Shown piece by piece: positions 9,047-18,626 of a DNA stretch of 64,000 bases. Where the stretch lies: NCBI RefSeq assembly GCF_011390835.1, contig NZ_JAABRQ010000009.1:54646-118645 (forward strand). Direction: 5' to 3'. The notes below the pieces were generated by a model that was not told the origin of the DNA, did not search any database, and saw only the letters and a list, made by a program, of their open reading frames with translations. A program made the position numbers and the translations under genes. Origin of the DNA: Hydrogenophaga sp. (GTDB lineage Bacteria > Pseudomonadota > Gammaproteobacteria > Burkholderiales > Burkholderiaceae_C). How positions within the stretch are numbered: the first letter of the stretch is position 1; each line of letters begins with the position of its first letter.

Positions 9047-11127
9047 CCGCCAGCGAACAGCAAAAATTAGACCAGCGCTGTATCAACACGCTGCGCACGA
9101 TGGCCATTGACCAAGTGGAAAAGGCCCACTCCGGCCACCCCGGCACGCCGATGGGCGCGGCACCCACGGCCTACTGCCTGTGGCAGCGCTTCCTGCGCTT
9201 CGACCCCGAAGACGCTGCCTGGCCCGACCGCGACCGCTTCGTGCTGTCGGTCGGACATGCGTCGGCCTTGTTGTACGGGCTGCTGCACCTGTGCGGCGTG
9301 AAGGCCGCGACACGCCTGGCGCCTGAGCGCGAAGGCCTAGCCGTGACCATGGCCGATTTGAAGAGTTTTCGCCAGGCCGGCAGCCGCTGCACCGGCCACC
9401 CGGAACACGGCTGGGCCACCGGCGTGGAGACCACCACAGGCCCACTGGGCCAGGGCTTGGCCACCAGCTTGGGCATGGCGATCGCGCAGGCCTGGCTGGC
9501 CGCCACCTACAACCGGCCAGGCTTCGCGCTGTTCGAGCACCGGGTCTTTGCACTGGCCGGCGACGGCGACATGATGGAGGGCATCAGCGCCGAAGCGGCC
9601 TCGCTCGCCGGGCACCTGAAGCTCGACCGGTTGTGCTGGATCTACGACAGCAACCAGATCAGCATCGAAGGCTCGACCAACATCACCTTCACCGAAAACG
9701 TCAGCGCGCGCTTCACGGCTTGCGGGTGGCAGGTGCTGCAAGTGCTTGACGCCAACAACATCGAGACCACAGCGCTCGCACTGAGGACATTCGAGAACAC
9801 CCGTGAGCAACCAACCCTCATCATCGTGCACAGCCACATCGGCTACGGCGCGCCGCACAAGCAGGACAGCGCCGCGGCCCACGGCGAGCCGCTGGGCGTG
9901 GACGAGGCGCGCGCGGCCAAACAGTTCTACGGCTTCGACCCCGACGCGAGCTTCGCCGTGCCCGACGGCGTGCGCGGACATTTCGACGCCCTCTTCGGTC
10001 AACGCGGCACCAGTACACACAACGCTTGGCGCACCCGCTTCGCCGCCTACCGCGCGCAGTATCCCGACCTCGCCGAGCAGATCGACCAGATGCAGCAACG
10101 ACAGGTGCCCGAAGGCTGGGACGCCGGGCTGCCGGTCTTCAAAACCGATGCCAAGGGCCTGGCAACGCGCGACGCTTCGGGCCAGGTGCTCAACGCCGTC
10201 GCAGCGCGGGTGCCCTGGCTGCTGGGCGGTGCGGCCGATCTGGGGCCGTCGACCAAGACCAGGCTCACAGCCGATTTCGCCGGCGCCTTCGAGCCCGAAT
10301 CTCACGCCGGGCGCAACTTTCATTTTGGTGTTCGTGAACACGTCATGTGCGCGGCGGCCAGTGGCATGGCGCTGTCAGGCCTGCGCCCCTTCGCCGCCAG
10401 TTTTTTTGTCTTCAGCGACTACGCTCGCGGCGCGATCCGCCTGAGCGCGATGATGGGCTTGCCGGTGATTTATGTCTGGACACACGACTCGATCGCCATG
10501 GGCGAGGACGGCCCCACCCACCAACCCATCGAGCAGCTCGCCTCGTTCCGCGCCATGCCCGACATGGTGACGCTGCGCCCGGCGGATGCCAACGAGGTGG
10601 TTGAGGCCTGGCGCGTGGTGATGGCGCTTCGCCATCAGCCCGCCAGCCTGGTGCTGTCGCGCCAGGCGCTGCCCACGCTGGACCGCGAGCGCTATGCGAG
10701 CGCCGCTGGCGTGGCACGCGGTGCCTACGTGCTGGCCGATGCCGTCGACGGGTGGCCCGACCTGCTGTTGCTGGCCAGCGGCAGCGAGGTGGCCCTGTGC
10801 ATCGCGGCCTACGAGCAGCTGACGCTGGAGGGCGTGAAGGCGCGCGTGGTCAGCATGCCTTCATGGGACCTGTTCGAGCTTCAGGACGAGGCCTATCAGA
10901 CTCATGTGCTTCCAGCAGCGGTGAAGGCGCGGGTCTCGGTTGAAGCGGCCTCTGCGCTGGGTTGGGACCGCTATGTCGGCCGGCACGGCGAGATCATCGC
11001 GTTGCGTGGTTTTGGGCTGTCGGCGCCGGGCCGGGCGGTGCAAGCGCATTTCGGCTTCGACCTGGCCCACGTGCTCGCCGCCGCGCGGCGACAACTGCAA
11101 CGGCATGGCGCAGGGGCCTCGTTGTGA
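9043..11127 (+). CDS. tkt: Transketolase
   Basis: This thiamine-diphosphate enzyme transfers two-carbon units between ketoses and aldoses. The 694-residue protein has the N-terminal [14 protein letters not shown], the cofactor motif [10 protein letters not shown] near residue 160, and [18 protein letters not shown] in the central pyrimidine-binding domain. Length is normal. ATG 9043 overlaps the transaldolase stop. An in-frame ATG at 9019, preceded by GGGAG, would add eight residues and is a real alternative. Bacteria usually have a housekeeping transketolase elsewhere, so this may be an operon-specific isozyme; that is inference. Confidence 0.93.
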   Translation: MTASEQQKLDQRCINTLRTMAIDQVEKAHSGHPGTPMGAAPTAYCLWQRFLRFDPEDAAWPDRDRFVLSVGHASALLYGLLHLCGVKAATRLAPEREGLAVTMADLKSFRQAGSRCTGHPEHGWATGVETTTGPLGQGLATSLGMAIAQAWLAATYNRPGFALFEHRVFALAGDGDMMEGISAEAASLAGHLKLDRLCWIYDSNQISIEGSTNITFTENVSARFTACGWQVLQVLDANNIETTALALRTFENTREQPTLIIVHSHIGYGAPHKQDSAAAHGEPLGVDEARAAKQFYGFDPDASFAVPDGVRGHFDALFGQRGTSTHNAWRTRFAAYRAQYPDLAEQIDQMQQRQVPEGWDAGLPVFKTDAKGLATRDASGQVLNAVAARVPWLLGGAADLGPSTKTRLTADFAGAFEPESHAGRNFHFGVREHVMCAAASGMALSGLRPFAASFFVFSDYARGAIRLSAMMGLPVIYVWTHDSIAMGEDGPTHQPIEQLASFRAMPDMVTLRPADANEVVEAWRVVMALRHQPASLVLSRQALPTLDRERYASAAGVARGAYVLADAVDGWPDLLLLASGSEVALCIAAYEQLTLEGVKARVVSMPSWDLFELQDEAYQTHVLPAAVKARVSVEAASALGWDRYVGRHGEIIALRGFGLSAPGRAVQAHFGFDLAHVLAAARRQLQRHGAGASL

Positions 11128-12794
11128 GCACCCGCCTCAGCCCGCTCGCCGGCCAGCCGGCGCGGAAGTCCGAGCTCATCGATGTTGACAAGCTCGTGGC
11201 AGCCTACTTCTCCGAGCGACCCGATCCGGGCGTACCGGCGCAGCGCGTGGCCTTTGGCACCTCAGGCCACCGAGGATCGGCGCTTGATGTCTCGTTCAAC
11301 GAATGGCATGTGCTCGCCATCACGCAGGCCATCTGCGACCACCGCAAAGGCCAGGGCATCAGCGGCCCGCTCTTCATGGGGATCGACACCCACGCGCTGT
11401 CGGCACCCGCCTGCGCCACGGCACTCGAAGTGTTGGCTGCCAACGGCGTGGATGTGGTGCTCGCCTCAGGCAGCCCGTTCACGCCCACACCCGCCATCTC
11501 GCATGCCCTCGTCAAGCACAACCGCAGCGGTACCGGCACGGTTGCTGACGGCATCGTCGTGACCCCGTCGCACAACCCGCCGCGCGACGGCGGCTTCAAA
11601 TACAACCCGCCGCACGGCGGCCCCGCCGGCCAGGCGGTGGCCGACGCGATCCAGGCGGCGGCGAACAGCTTTCTCGAAGCCGGTCTGCAAGGCGTGCGCC
11701 GCATGCCCCATGCCCAAGCCCTGAAGGCAGCGACCACGCACCACCACGACTTCATGGGCAACTACGTCGAGGACCTCGATCACGTGATCGACATGGACGC
11801 CATCCGCGCCGCCCAGGTCCGCATCGGCGTCGACCCGCTGGGCGGCGCCGGGGTGCACTACTGGGGGGCGATTGCCGAGCGCTGGAAGATCGACCTGACG
11901 GTGGTGAGCGTTGAAGTCGACCCGCGCTTCGCCTTCATGCCGCTGGACTGGGACGGCCAGATCCGCATGGACCCGTCATCGCCCTTCGCGATGCAGCGGC
12001 TGATCGCCATCAAGGACCATTTCGACATCGCCCTGGCCTGCGACACCGACCACGACCGCCACGGCATCGTCACCCCCAGCGCCGGGCTGCTGCCGCCGAA
12101 CCACTTTCTTGCGGTGGCGATTGACTACCTGTTCGGACATCGGCCGCAGTGGCCCGCGAGCGCCGCCATCGGCAAGACCGTGGTCAGCACGCAGGTGATC
12201 GACCGCGTGGCGGCGCGACTGGGCCGCAAATGCTTCGAGGTGCCGGTCGGCTTCAAGTGGTTCTCGCCGGGGCTGCTGGACAGCAGCCTGGGCTTCGCCG
12301 GCGAGGAAAGCGCCGGTGCGGCTTTTCTGCGACGCGACGGCACGGCCTGGACCACCGACAAAGACGGTCTCATCGCTGGCCTGCTCGCGGCCGAGATCAC
12401 CGCGCGCTGCGGGCGAGACCCGGGCGCGCTCTACCTTGAACTCGCCGACGGCATGGGCCGCCCGGTCGCAGACCGCATCGAAGCAGCGGCGAACGTCACG
12501 CAAAAGAAGCGGCTGGCCGCGCTGTCGCCGAGCGCCATCACCGCGTCCGAGCTCGCCGGCGAGAAGATCACCAGCGTGCTCAACCATGCAACCGGCAACG
12601 GTGCGCCCATCAGCGGCATCAAGGTGGTGGCGAAGAGCGGCTGGTACGCGGCACGACCCTCGGGCACCGAGGACATTTACAAGATTTATGCCGAAAGCTT
12701 CCAGGGCCCAGACCACCTCCAGCGCATCCTGACCGAGGCGCAGGCCACGGTAGATGCAGCGCTCAATCAACCCCCCAACCAGGCCAGCCCATGA
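11124..12794 (+). CDS. pgm: Phosphoglucomutase (alpha-D-glucose-1,6-bisphosphate-dependent)
   Basis: The enzyme interconverts glucose 1-phosphate and glucose 6-phosphate, linking glycogen or glucan metabolism to the pentose phosphate route. The 556-residue protein carries FGTSGHRGS near residue 46, the phosphoserine loop [11 protein letters not shown] near 148, the metal-binding CDTDHDRHG near 308 and the C-terminal phosphate-binding [12 protein letters not shown]. The start is GTG 11124, overlapping the transketolase stop (GTGA). It in turn overlaps ppk2 by 4 bp. Glucose 1-phosphate could supply UDP-glucose for the glucan synthase at the left edge; this is inference. Confidence 0.93.
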   Translation: MSTRLSPLAGQPARKSELIDVDKLVAAYFSERPDPGVPAQRVAFGTSGHRGSALDVSFNEWHVLAITQAICDHRKGQGISGPLFMGIDTHALSAPACATALEVLAANGVDVVLASGSPFTPTPAISHALVKHNRSGTGTVADGIVVTPSHNPPRDGGFKYNPPHGGPAGQAVADAIQAAANSFLEAGLQGVRRMPHAQALKAATTHHHDFMGNYVEDLDHVIDMDAIRAAQVRIGVDPLGGAGVHYWGAIAERWKIDLTVVSVEVDPRFAFMPLDWDGQIRMDPSSPFAMQRLIAIKDHFDIALACDTDHDRHGIVTPSAGLLPPNHFLAVAIDYLFGHRPQWPASAAIGKTVVSTQVIDRVAARLGRKCFEVPVGFKWFSPGLLDSSLGFAGEESAGAAFLRRDGTAWTTDKDGLIAGLLAAEITARCGRDPGALYLELADGMGRPVADRIEAAANVTQKKRLAALSPSAITASELAGEKITSVLNHATGNGAPISGIKVVAKSGWYAARPSGTEDIYKIYAESFQGPDHLQRILTEAQATVDAALNQPPNQASP

Positions 12795-13657
12795 AAATCG
12801 ATACCGACACCTTCCGCGTTCCCGAGGCCGCCGAGGTCGATCTGGGCCTCTGGGCGACCAACGTTAAACCCATTTGCAAGTCGAAGAAGGCGTATCGCAA
12901 GCTGCTGGAGGACCAGGTCGATGCGTTGAGCGACCAGCAGCGCCTGCTCTACGCGTCGAACCGCCACGCCTTGCTACTGGTGTTCCAGGCCATGGACACC
13001 GCGGGCAAGGACGGCGCCATCCGCCACGTGATGTCGGGCGTCAACCCGCAAGGCTGCCAGGTGTTCAGCTTCCAGCACCCGAGCGCGCGCGAGCTGAAGC
13101 ACGATTTTCTCTGGCGCGCCACGCGCGATTTGCCGGAGCGCGGGCGCATCGGCATCTTCAACCGCTCGTACTACGAGGAGGTCTTGATCGTTCGCGTGCA
13201 CCGCAGTCTGCTGGACGCCGAACGCCTGCCCGACACTGCGGACGACGAATCGGTGTGGCACGGCCGCTACCGCTCCATCGTCGACCTCGAGCAACACCTG
13301 CACGCCAACGGCACGCGCATCATCAAGGTGTTTCTGCACCTGTCGAAAGAGGAGCAGCGCCAGCGGCTGCTGGCGCGCATCGACGAGCCCGACAAGAACT
13401 GGAAGTTCAGCGCGGCCGACATCGCCGAGCGCGAGTTCTGGGACGCCTACATGCAAGCCTATGGCCACGCGCTGAGCGCCACCAGCACGGCAGACTCGCC
13501 ATGGTTCATCGTTCCGGCCGACGACAAGGACAACGCGCGGCTGATCGTGTCGCAGATCGTGCTCAAGGCACTGGAAGACTTGAAGATGAGCTACCCCGTG
13601 GTGAGCGCAGCGCGCAAGCGAGAACTGCAGGCGATTCGCAGGCAGCTGACGAAGTGA
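12791..13657 (+). CDS. ppk2: Polyphosphate kinase 2 family protein
   Basis: PPK2 enzymes transfer phosphate between polyphosphate and nucleoside mono- or diphosphates, so they can make ATP or GTP from stored polyphosphate. The 288-residue single-domain protein has the Walker A-like [11 protein letters not shown] near residue 66, the Walker B-region [10 protein letters not shown] near 121 and a following arginine-rich lid. It is last of five overlapping genes beginning with gnd. The subclass (ADP- versus AMP-accepting) cannot be fixed by eye. Its place in a sugar-catabolism operon suggests nucleotide recharging when respiration is limited. Confidence 0.92.
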   Translation: MKIDTDTFRVPEAAEVDLGLWATNVKPICKSKKAYRKLLEDQVDALSDQQRLLYASNRHALLLVFQAMDTAGKDGAIRHVMSGVNPQGCQVFSFQHPSARELKHDFLWRATRDLPERGRIGIFNRSYYEEVLIVRVHRSLLDAERLPDTADDESVWHGRYRSIVDLEQHLHANGTRIIKVFLHLSKEEQRQRLLARIDEPDKNWKFSAADIAEREFWDAYMQAYGHALSATSTADSPWFIVPADDKDNARLIVSQIVLKALEDLKMSYPVVSAARKRELQAIRRQLTK

Positions 13658-13670
13658 GGCAACTCAGGCG

Positions 13671-13700
13671 GGTGGGGCCATGCCAGTTTCTGGCGCCACC
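13671..13700. terminator. Candidate bidirectional terminator hairpin
   Basis: Ten-base arms (13671-13680 and 13691-13700) pair with one mismatch around a 10-nt loop between the convergent ppk2 and YihY-type genes. No clear T-run follows, so function is uncertain. Confidence 0.4.
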
Positions 13701-13721
13701 GAATCCCCCGATCAGAACGCG

Positions 13722-14618
13722 TCAGCCCCCGCTGCCTGGCTCGCGATCCGACGGCGCGGTCTTTCGGGATCCGAAAGTCCGGGCATAGACGCAGGTGAAC
13801 GCTGCGCCCATCAACAGGATCTGCGCTGAAAAGTACACCCACAGCAACACCACCACCAGCGAGCCGGCCGCGCCAAAGCCAGACGCGACCCCGCTGCGAC
13901 CGATGTAGGCGCCAATAACCACCTTGCCCCCGGTGAACAGCAGCGCCGCCAGCAAGGCGCCGAGCCATACGTCAGTCAGCATCACGCGCTGGCGTGGCAT
14001 GAACCTGTAGATCAGGCCGAACATGAAGGCCACGAGCAGGAAGCCACCCAGGGCATTGCCCACTTCGAGCAAGGTTTGCCAGCTGCCGAAGAGAGGGTCC
14101 ACGCGACGGCTCACGGCAGCGAGCATCGCACTGGCGACCAGTGACACGATGAGCAAGAAACCCACCGCGAGGATCATGCCGAGCGCCATCAGGCGGGCAC
14201 GCACGAGCGAAATCCAGCCGCTCTTGCGGAGCCGTCCTGGTACCCGCCAGATCCGGTCAAGCGCGTTCTGCAACTCGGCAAACACGGTGGTTGCGCCAAC
14301 CAACAGCAGCACCAGCCCCATGGCCGTGGCCGTGAGCCCCTCGGCCGGCTCACGCACGCTGGCCAGCAGGCCTTGCACCGCGCCGGCCCCCTGCTCCCCC
14401 ATCAGGTCCTGCAACTGCGCCTGGATCTCGCCTCGGGCGGCGTCTTCACCGAACACCAGCCCGGCCACCGACACCACGATCAGCAACAGGGGTGCCAGCG
14501 AAAACATGGTGTAGTAGGCCAGCGCCGCACCCATGCTCGGCACATAGTTGTCTACCCAGGAAGTGGCCACCTCTTTGACGAGACCCCACCATGCGGCAAG
14601 CAGGTCGGCGTATGTCAC
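13722..14618 (-). CDS. YihY/UPF0761 family inner-membrane protein
   Basis: This is a 298-residue polytopic membrane protein of the family once linked to ribonuclease BN, whose function is not settled. The family signature appears as SMGAALAYYTMFSLAPLLLI near residue 28. About six hydrophobic helices follow, with FMPRQRVMLTDVWLGALLAA near 205 and a C-terminal helix around LLWVYFSAQILLMGA. It is transcribed toward ppk2 and stands alone. No operator copy lies directly upstream, so it may not belong to the local regulon. Confidence 0.85.
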   Translation of the reverse strand: MTYADLLAAWWGLVKEVATSWVDNYVPSMGAALAYYTMFSLAPLLLIVVSVAGLVFGEDAARGEIQAQLQDLMGEQGAGAVQGLLASVREPAEGLTATAMGLVLLLVGATTVFAELQNALDRIWRVPGRLRKSGWISLVRARLMALGMILAVGFLLIVSLVASAMLAAVSRRVDPLFGSWQTLLEVGNALGGFLLVAFMFGLIYRFMPRQRVMLTDVWLGALLAALLFTGGKVVIGAYIGRSGVASGFGAAGSLVVVLLWVYFSAQILLMGAAFTCVYARTFGSRKTAPSDREPGSGG

Positions 14619-14675
14619 GGTGTGCAGGTGCCGCCGGTGGCCGAGCGGCGGCTGGTCGTCAGGGCCGCGCGGCCT

Positions 14676-14712
14676 GCGCCCCGGACAAGGGCAGGCCAGA
14701 CGTCTCTTCGAC
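14676..14712 (-). pseudogene. Relic of the 3' end of an HPF/RaiA-like gene
   Basis: On the minus strand this stretch reads ETSGLPLSG, the same C-terminal tail as the intact HPF-like genes at 16721-17104 and 51428-51796. At DNA level 28 of 30 bases match the tail of the 16.7-kb copy (14681-14710 against 16761-16790). No upstream coding sequence remains. It looks like a leftover from duplication or deletion of a third copy. Confidence 0.55.
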
Positions 14713-14804
14713 CGGTTCCGACCTCAAGCACTTTCTCGGGGATTTCGGCTTTTGCGAGTTCCGCCTCGTCGCGCAACATCACGGCTTCCAATCCGTTTGA
14801 CGCT

Positions 14805-14879
14805 TTAGCGCAGTCCGAGAAACGACAACAGAGCGACGATGATGACGACTGCGCCGACGATGTAGACGATGCTGTTCAT
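14805..14879 (-). CDS. 24-residue single-helix membrane peptide
   Basis: The product is MNSIVYIVGAVVIIVALLSF followed by LGLR, almost wholly one hydrophobic helix with a basic C-terminal end. AAAGG lies 8 nt before ATG 14879. Very similar tiny open frames recur across proteobacteria as unannotated proteins, from memory. The predicted promoter at the palindrome 14970-14985 would give a 57-nt leader, so the frame is well placed for expression. Function is unknown; single-helix miniproteins commonly modulate a larger membrane partner. Confidence 0.65.
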   Translation of the reverse strand: MNSIVYIVGAVVIIVALLSFLGLR

Positions 14880-14969
14880 GAGATGACCTTTCGTGTGGTT
14901 TGAAGAAGCGAATCGCATGTCTAAAGCCATTCACCAATTTTCAGATTGCGCTTTTCGGCTCAAACGTTC

Positions 14970-14985
14970 AGTTCGCCAGCGCACA
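14970..14985 (-). promoter_or_regulatory. Palindromic operator and promoter for the 24-residue peptide
   Basis: The plus strand reads AGTTCGCCAGCGCACA, which on the minus strand is TGTGCGCTGGCGAACT. CAATCT (14943-14948) lies 21 nt past it as a -10 candidate. Confidence 0.7.
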
Positions 14986-15088
14986 TAAACGCAAAGAGAT
15001 CCCAGCGCGCGAAGGCGTCACACGAATGGTTGCGAATCGCAGATACGACGCAGCGCCGACGCAGGTTTCGGCGGTCGATCACATCACA

Positions 15089-15637
15089 TCAATAGCCCTT
15101 GCGAAACTGCGTCCCCCTGCATGACGGGCAAGGCGGCACGCGGCTGGTGCGCTTGAGTTGCAAGGTCTGGCCACATGCAACGCAAGTCAAGGTGCCCGCG
15201 GTGGTGATGTCTCCGGTACCAAAGTGCAAGGTGTCCTCCGCCTGACGCGACCACGATTGCATGGCTGAGCCAGCGGTATCCAGCATGCGTGCAAGCGATG
15301 ACACCGCCCCCGCGCCCAAGCGCGCCGGGTGCAGATGCTCCTTGGATTCCTGACTCAAAGCGCGCATGTCCCGCTCCGTCTGCGCCAGATCGCGTCGCAT
15401 GTATTGCTTGAAATTCTCTCCTTGTTCGGCAGAAAATTCGCTGGCTGCCGATAGCTGCTGCCGCGCTGCGTCCAAGGCTTTTTCCATCGCTTCGCGACTC
15501 TTGTCCTGGCCAGCGTGAAAGAGTTCGCTCGCCCGCTGGGCATACCGGTCATACAGATCCTCGTGATCCGACGCGCCGTCTGAGTTTGCGTTGGCGCCGG
15601 CATCCGCTGGCTTGTGCTCGTGTTGTTCACTGCTCAT
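15089..15637 (-). CDS. Zinc-ribbon protein, YbeL/DUF1451-like
   Basis: The 182-residue cytoplasmic protein starts with a polar, histidine- and acid-rich region. A long helical middle follows (RYAQRASELFHAGQDKSREA onward). It ends in a zinc ribbon with CVACG near residue 151 and CPSC near 171. This order matches the YbeL/DUF1451 family, whose role is unknown. ATG 15637 has AAGGAG 7 nt upstream; an earlier in-frame ATG at 15697 does not. It lies just downstream of the esterase gene on the same strand and may share its transcript. Confidence 0.7.
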   Translation of the reverse strand: MSSEQHEHKPADAGANANSDGASDHEDLYDRYAQRASELFHAGQDKSREAMEKALDAARQQLSAASEFSAEQGENFKQYMRRDLAQTERDMRALSQESKEHLHPARLGAGAVSSLARMLDTAGSAMQSWSRQAEDTLHFGTGDITTAGTLTCVACGQTLQLKRTSRVPPCPSCRGTQFRKGY

Positions 15638-15704
15638 CAAAATCTCCTTGGTATGGTGGTCATCGAACGCTGGCGCTGGCGGAGCACCTCTGGCCATTGC
15701 TCCC

Positions 15705-16610
15705 CTACTGCGTCAGTCCCCAGGAATCCGCGATGTGGCGGGTCGAGGAAATGCCAACCTCCAGCATGTACCTGCCTTCTTCCCCCAGGCCCTCGTCTCC
15801 CCCTGCACTGATCGGCGTGCCGTGGCCCATTCCCGCGATGATGTATTCGTCAATCACTTGCCGTCCGTCCGCGTCGCACCAAACCTTCCGGGGAAAGCCG
15901 TCGACCTTCTCCACCCGTGTCGGTGGTCCTTCGACCTTGTGGATCCTCTGCCACTGCCGGACGATGGAATCGGCATTGGAGCTGTGGACGGTCATATCGC
16001 TACCGCCATGCCAGACCGAGATCGTCGGCCAGCGGCCGGTGAACTTCGAGGCTCCGCGCACAAGCGCATTGAGCTTGCGGTCCGACGGGCCGCCATATCC
16101 CTTCATGCGAAAAATTGCCTGCATCAGGGTGTCCGCGGTGCGGTAGGGCAGGCCGGCGATGATCGCGCCTCCTGCGAACACCTCCGGATAGGTCGCCAGC
16201 ATCACAGACGTCATGGCGCCCCCTGAGGACAGCCCCGTGATGAAGACGCGCGACGTGTCGATGGCGTGGTCATCAACGACCTGTCGGATCATGTGCCGAA
16301 TGGAGAGCGGTTCGCCGCCGCCACGGCGGCTGTCGCCACGCTTGAACCAGTTGAAGCTGCCCATGGCGTTGTTGGTCTTTCTTTGCTCCGGAAACAGGAG
16401 CGCTACCCCGCATTCGTCGGCGAGAGCAGACCAGCCTGATCCGCTGTCGTAACTCTCCGCCGACTGGGTGGAGCCATGCATCACGACAACGAGTGGACCG
16501 TTCTTCGGGAAGCCTTTCGGAACATAGGTACCTGCGCTCAACGATCCGGGGTCGGTTCCGAATGTATTCAGAACAGTCAGACGATCGTGGGTCTCTGAAG
16601 ATAGTGGCAT
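15705..16610 (-). CDS. PHB-depolymerase-type esterase
   Basis: This 301-residue alpha/beta hydrolase belongs to the esterase family that includes short-chain polyhydroxyalkanoate depolymerases. The oxyanion region VVVMHGSTQSAESY is near residue 45. The nucleophile motif GLSSGGAM near 130, SVWHGGSDMTV near 205, and a late GMGHGTPIS near 270 supply serine, aspartate and histidine candidates. No clear signal peptide follows the chosen ATG 16610, which has AGGA upstream, so it may act inside the cell. The substrate could be a polyhydroxyalkanoate oligomer or another ester. No depolymerase substrate-binding domain is present. Confidence 0.8.
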   Translation of the reverse strand: MPLSSETHDRLTVLNTFGTDPGSLSAGTYVPKGFPKNGPLVVVMHGSTQSAESYDSGSGWSALADECGVALLFPEQRKTNNAMGSFNWFKRGDSRRGGGEPLSIRHMIRQVVDDHAIDTSRVFITGLSSGGAMTSVMLATYPEVFAGGAIIAGLPYRTADTLMQAIFRMKGYGGPSDRKLNALVRGASKFTGRWPTISVWHGGSDMTVHSSNADSIVRQWQRIHKVEGPPTRVEKVDGFPRKVWCDADGRQVIDEYIIAGMGHGTPISAGGDEGLGEEGRYMLEVGISSTRHIADSWGLTQ

Positions 16611-16720
16611 GTGGATTCCTTTAGGGTGACCCGACGATTGGCTCACCAAATTGACGCAGCAGATGCGGGCATCGCGTGGACATCGGACTCGAGGTCGCCC
16701 CGCGCCGAGGATCCAAGCGG

Positions 16721-17104
16721 TCACTCCACGGGGCTGTCGCTCCGGTTCTTGGGGTCGGTCCCGGACATGGGCAGGCCAGACGTCTTTTCGCGATGGTCGT
16801 GCAGCCGTCCGAGCGTGCTGTCCAGCAAATGGGCCAGCTTGTGCGCGGCGCCATGCACCGCCCGCTGCGATGTCGGGGCATGCTCGGTCACGGCCACTGG
16901 CTGGCGGCCTTCGAGGCGGGCCTCCAGCAGGCAACGCTGGTCGTGCTGCCCGCTCTTGCCAGCGTTCTCGTCGCTCAGGTGCACTTCCACCCGGGTGATG
17001 TGGGCGCTGAAGCGCGCCAGTGCTTGCTCAACCGTCGCGCTCACCTGAGCGGCCAGGGCCTCGGTGCCATCGATGTTGACATCGGTGTTGAGTTGGATTT
17101 TCAT
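16721..17104 (-). CDS. Ribosome hibernation factor-like protein (HPF/RaiA family)
   Basis: HPF/RaiA proteins bind the small ribosomal subunit and silence ribosomes in starved cells. The 127-residue protein has a short HPF-type fold: MKIQLNTDV at the N-terminus, VEVHLSDENAGKSG near residue 39, a basic strand, and a helix ending KLAHLLDSTLGRLHDHR. A distinctive tail reads TSGLPMSGTDP. It is about three-quarters identical by eye to the copy inside the N-ATPase operon (51428-51796). It follows the baeRF3 gene by about 36 bp on the same strand, suggesting a two-gene translation-stress unit. Confidence 0.8.
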   Translation of the reverse strand: MKIQLNTDVNIDGTEALAAQVSATVEQALARFSAHITRVEVHLSDENAGKSGQHDQRCLLEARLEGRQPVAVTEHAPTSQRAVHGAAHKLAHLLDSTLGRLHDHREKTSGLPMSGTDPKNRSDSPVE

Positions 17105-17140
17105 GAGCTTTTCCTTTTGGGTCTTGGATCGAGAGGGTGA

Positions 17141-18310
17141 TCAGTGACGAAAGCTCGCCGCCACACCGGTGCGGCAGGGCATGCGATCGGCCGAGAGGAC
17201 ATGCACCTCCCCGCCCAGCTTTTCGACCAGCGTGCCGAGGTCGTCGAGCACGTCACCCACACGCGGCTTGTCGAGATCGGAGGCGTCGATGCGCCCGGTC
17301 GATGCGTCAATGCGCCCGGCCACCTGGCGCTCGGCCTCGATCAGCAGCGTCGCCACGCGACCGGCCACCGCGGCATGGGCCACCTGAGCCAGGTTCTCGC
17401 TGCCCAGCCCCTTGGCTGCGGCGGCGGCGTAGGCACGGCTCCATGCAGCCTGCTGGGCCTCCTGCTGCGGCGCCGCCACGTCCCAGGCGCGCTGGCACAG
17501 CTCGTCGGGCGTGAGCCCCTGCGGGTCGGCCATCAGGCCGCTGGCCATCAGCAACGGGTTGTGGCTCACCTTGTGGAACAGCTGATGGTGTTCGGGCAAG
17601 GCCGCCAGCATCAGGGGCAGGCCTGATGGCTTCGAATGCTTTTCCAGCACGGCACGGTCCACCGCGCGGAAGAAACGCTCGGCGTCGCCTTCGATCTGGT
17701 CTTTCTTGCCGCCCTGGCCGTGGTGCATGGCCATGTGGCCGCCGCCAATGCCACCATACGACGAGACGCTGCTGTGTGGTTCGGTGAGCTCGTCGCCCAA
17801 GGCCTCGGACATGGTCCGTGGCACGCCCGGTGCCAGCGCCACGGCGTGGAGCGCGTTTCGATCGCCTTCGTACAGCTGTACCTTGTGCAGGCTCAGCGCC
17901 AACACCTGATAGCGTCCGTCCGACTGCAGCACCTGGCGCAGCGGTTTGGTGTGAAAGCTGTCGGCCACCAAGGCCAGCTCGGCCACTGGTCGCTGCAGCA
18001 AAAACACGCGAAACAGACCCGGTGCGCCCAGCACAGCCAGGCCGTCCTGCGTGTGATTCCAGAAGTCGCGGTCTTGTGCCAGGGCATCAAACGGCTCGAC
18101 CAACGCTTTGACGGCATCGGCCGTGTGCTGTCCTTGCAGGGACGTCTCCAGCGCCTTCACAAGGTGGCGGAACCGGATCGGGTCCTGCTGGTTCTCCGGA
18201 TGGCGTCGGTGGGTCGGCTGATACAGCGACAGGCAGGGCCGACCCTGGAACGCGGCGAGCTCGGCCAGACTGGCAGCGGTGAGTGTGTCGGTGGTGTGTG
18301 TGGGGTTCAT
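17141..18310 (-). CDS. baeRF family 3 protein (release factor-like)
   Basis: The 389-residue protein matches bacterial proteins related to archaeal and eukaryotic peptide release factor 1. The opening SLAELAAFQGRPCLSLYQPT, the middle QRPVAELALVADSFHTKPL and the C-terminal region ending EVHLS-like strands are as in that family. A glycine- and histidine-rich loop (GGIGGGHMAMHHGQGGKKDQ) sits near residue 195. A repeated RIDASTGRIDASDL near 345 looks like a small internal duplication. The biochemical role of baeRF proteins is not established; ribosome-linked action is predicted. Pairing with an HPF-like gene supports that idea. Confidence 0.75.
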   Translation of the reverse strand: MNPTHTTDTLTAASLAELAAFQGRPCLSLYQPTHRRHPENQQDPIRFRHLVKALETSLQGQHTADAVKALVEPFDALAQDRDFWNHTQDGLAVLGAPGLFRVFLLQRPVAELALVADSFHTKPLRQVLQSDGRYQVLALSLHKVQLYEGDRNALHAVALAPGVPRTMSEALGDELTEPHSSVSSYGGIGGGHMAMHHGQGGKKDQIEGDAERFFRAVDRAVLEKHSKPSGLPLMLAALPEHHQLFHKVSHNPLLMASGLMADPQGLTPDELCQRAWDVAAPQQEAQQAAWSRAYAAAAAKGLGSENLAQVAHAAVAGRVATLLIEAERQVAGRIDASTGRIDASDLDKPRVGDVLDDLGTLVEKLGGEVHVLSADRMPCRTGVAASFRH

Positions 18311-18435
18311 GTGGCTTCCTTCGGTGGTGTCTCAGGCTTGGTGGCAGAGCCGGATTCGGCGGGATGCACGCCTGCGATGGGCTGCGCCCGCTTCAGCAAC
18401 ATCGACGTGCAACACGCTTCCCGGCTGAGATGACA

Positions 18436-18449
18436 GCCCGCATGCGGGC
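18436..18449. other. Perfect 14-bp palindrome in the baeRF3 leader
   Basis: GCCCGCATGCGGGC is a perfect inverted repeat without a loop, between the operator at 18492-18507 and the baeRF3 start. It may form a small mRNA hairpin or bind a regulator. The rest of the 18311-18626 gap holds no gene that I can see. Confidence 0.35.
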
Positions 18450-18491
18450 ATGGGTGATCGTGCAGTTTCGCTGGCGCTTGGACCCTTCGTC

Positions 18492-18507
18492 TGTGCGGCA
18501 GCGCACA
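18492..18507 (-). promoter_or_regulatory. Palindromic operator upstream of baeRF3-HPF
   Basis: TGTGCGGCAGCGCACA has perfectly complementary arms. A -10 candidate GAAACT (18464-18469, minus strand) lies 22 nt past the site, one base more than in the other copies. It is about 180 bp upstream of baeRF3. Confidence 0.65.
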
Positions 18508-18626
18508 GCGTTGCAGACGAGGACCACGACAGCCGGCGGGGACGACACCCATGCACGCGAACCTGCGACCAGGCAGGCGTTGCTGGAGCGGATGAAGGCT
18601 CAGCGCTGTGGGTGCGTTGCCGCGGT

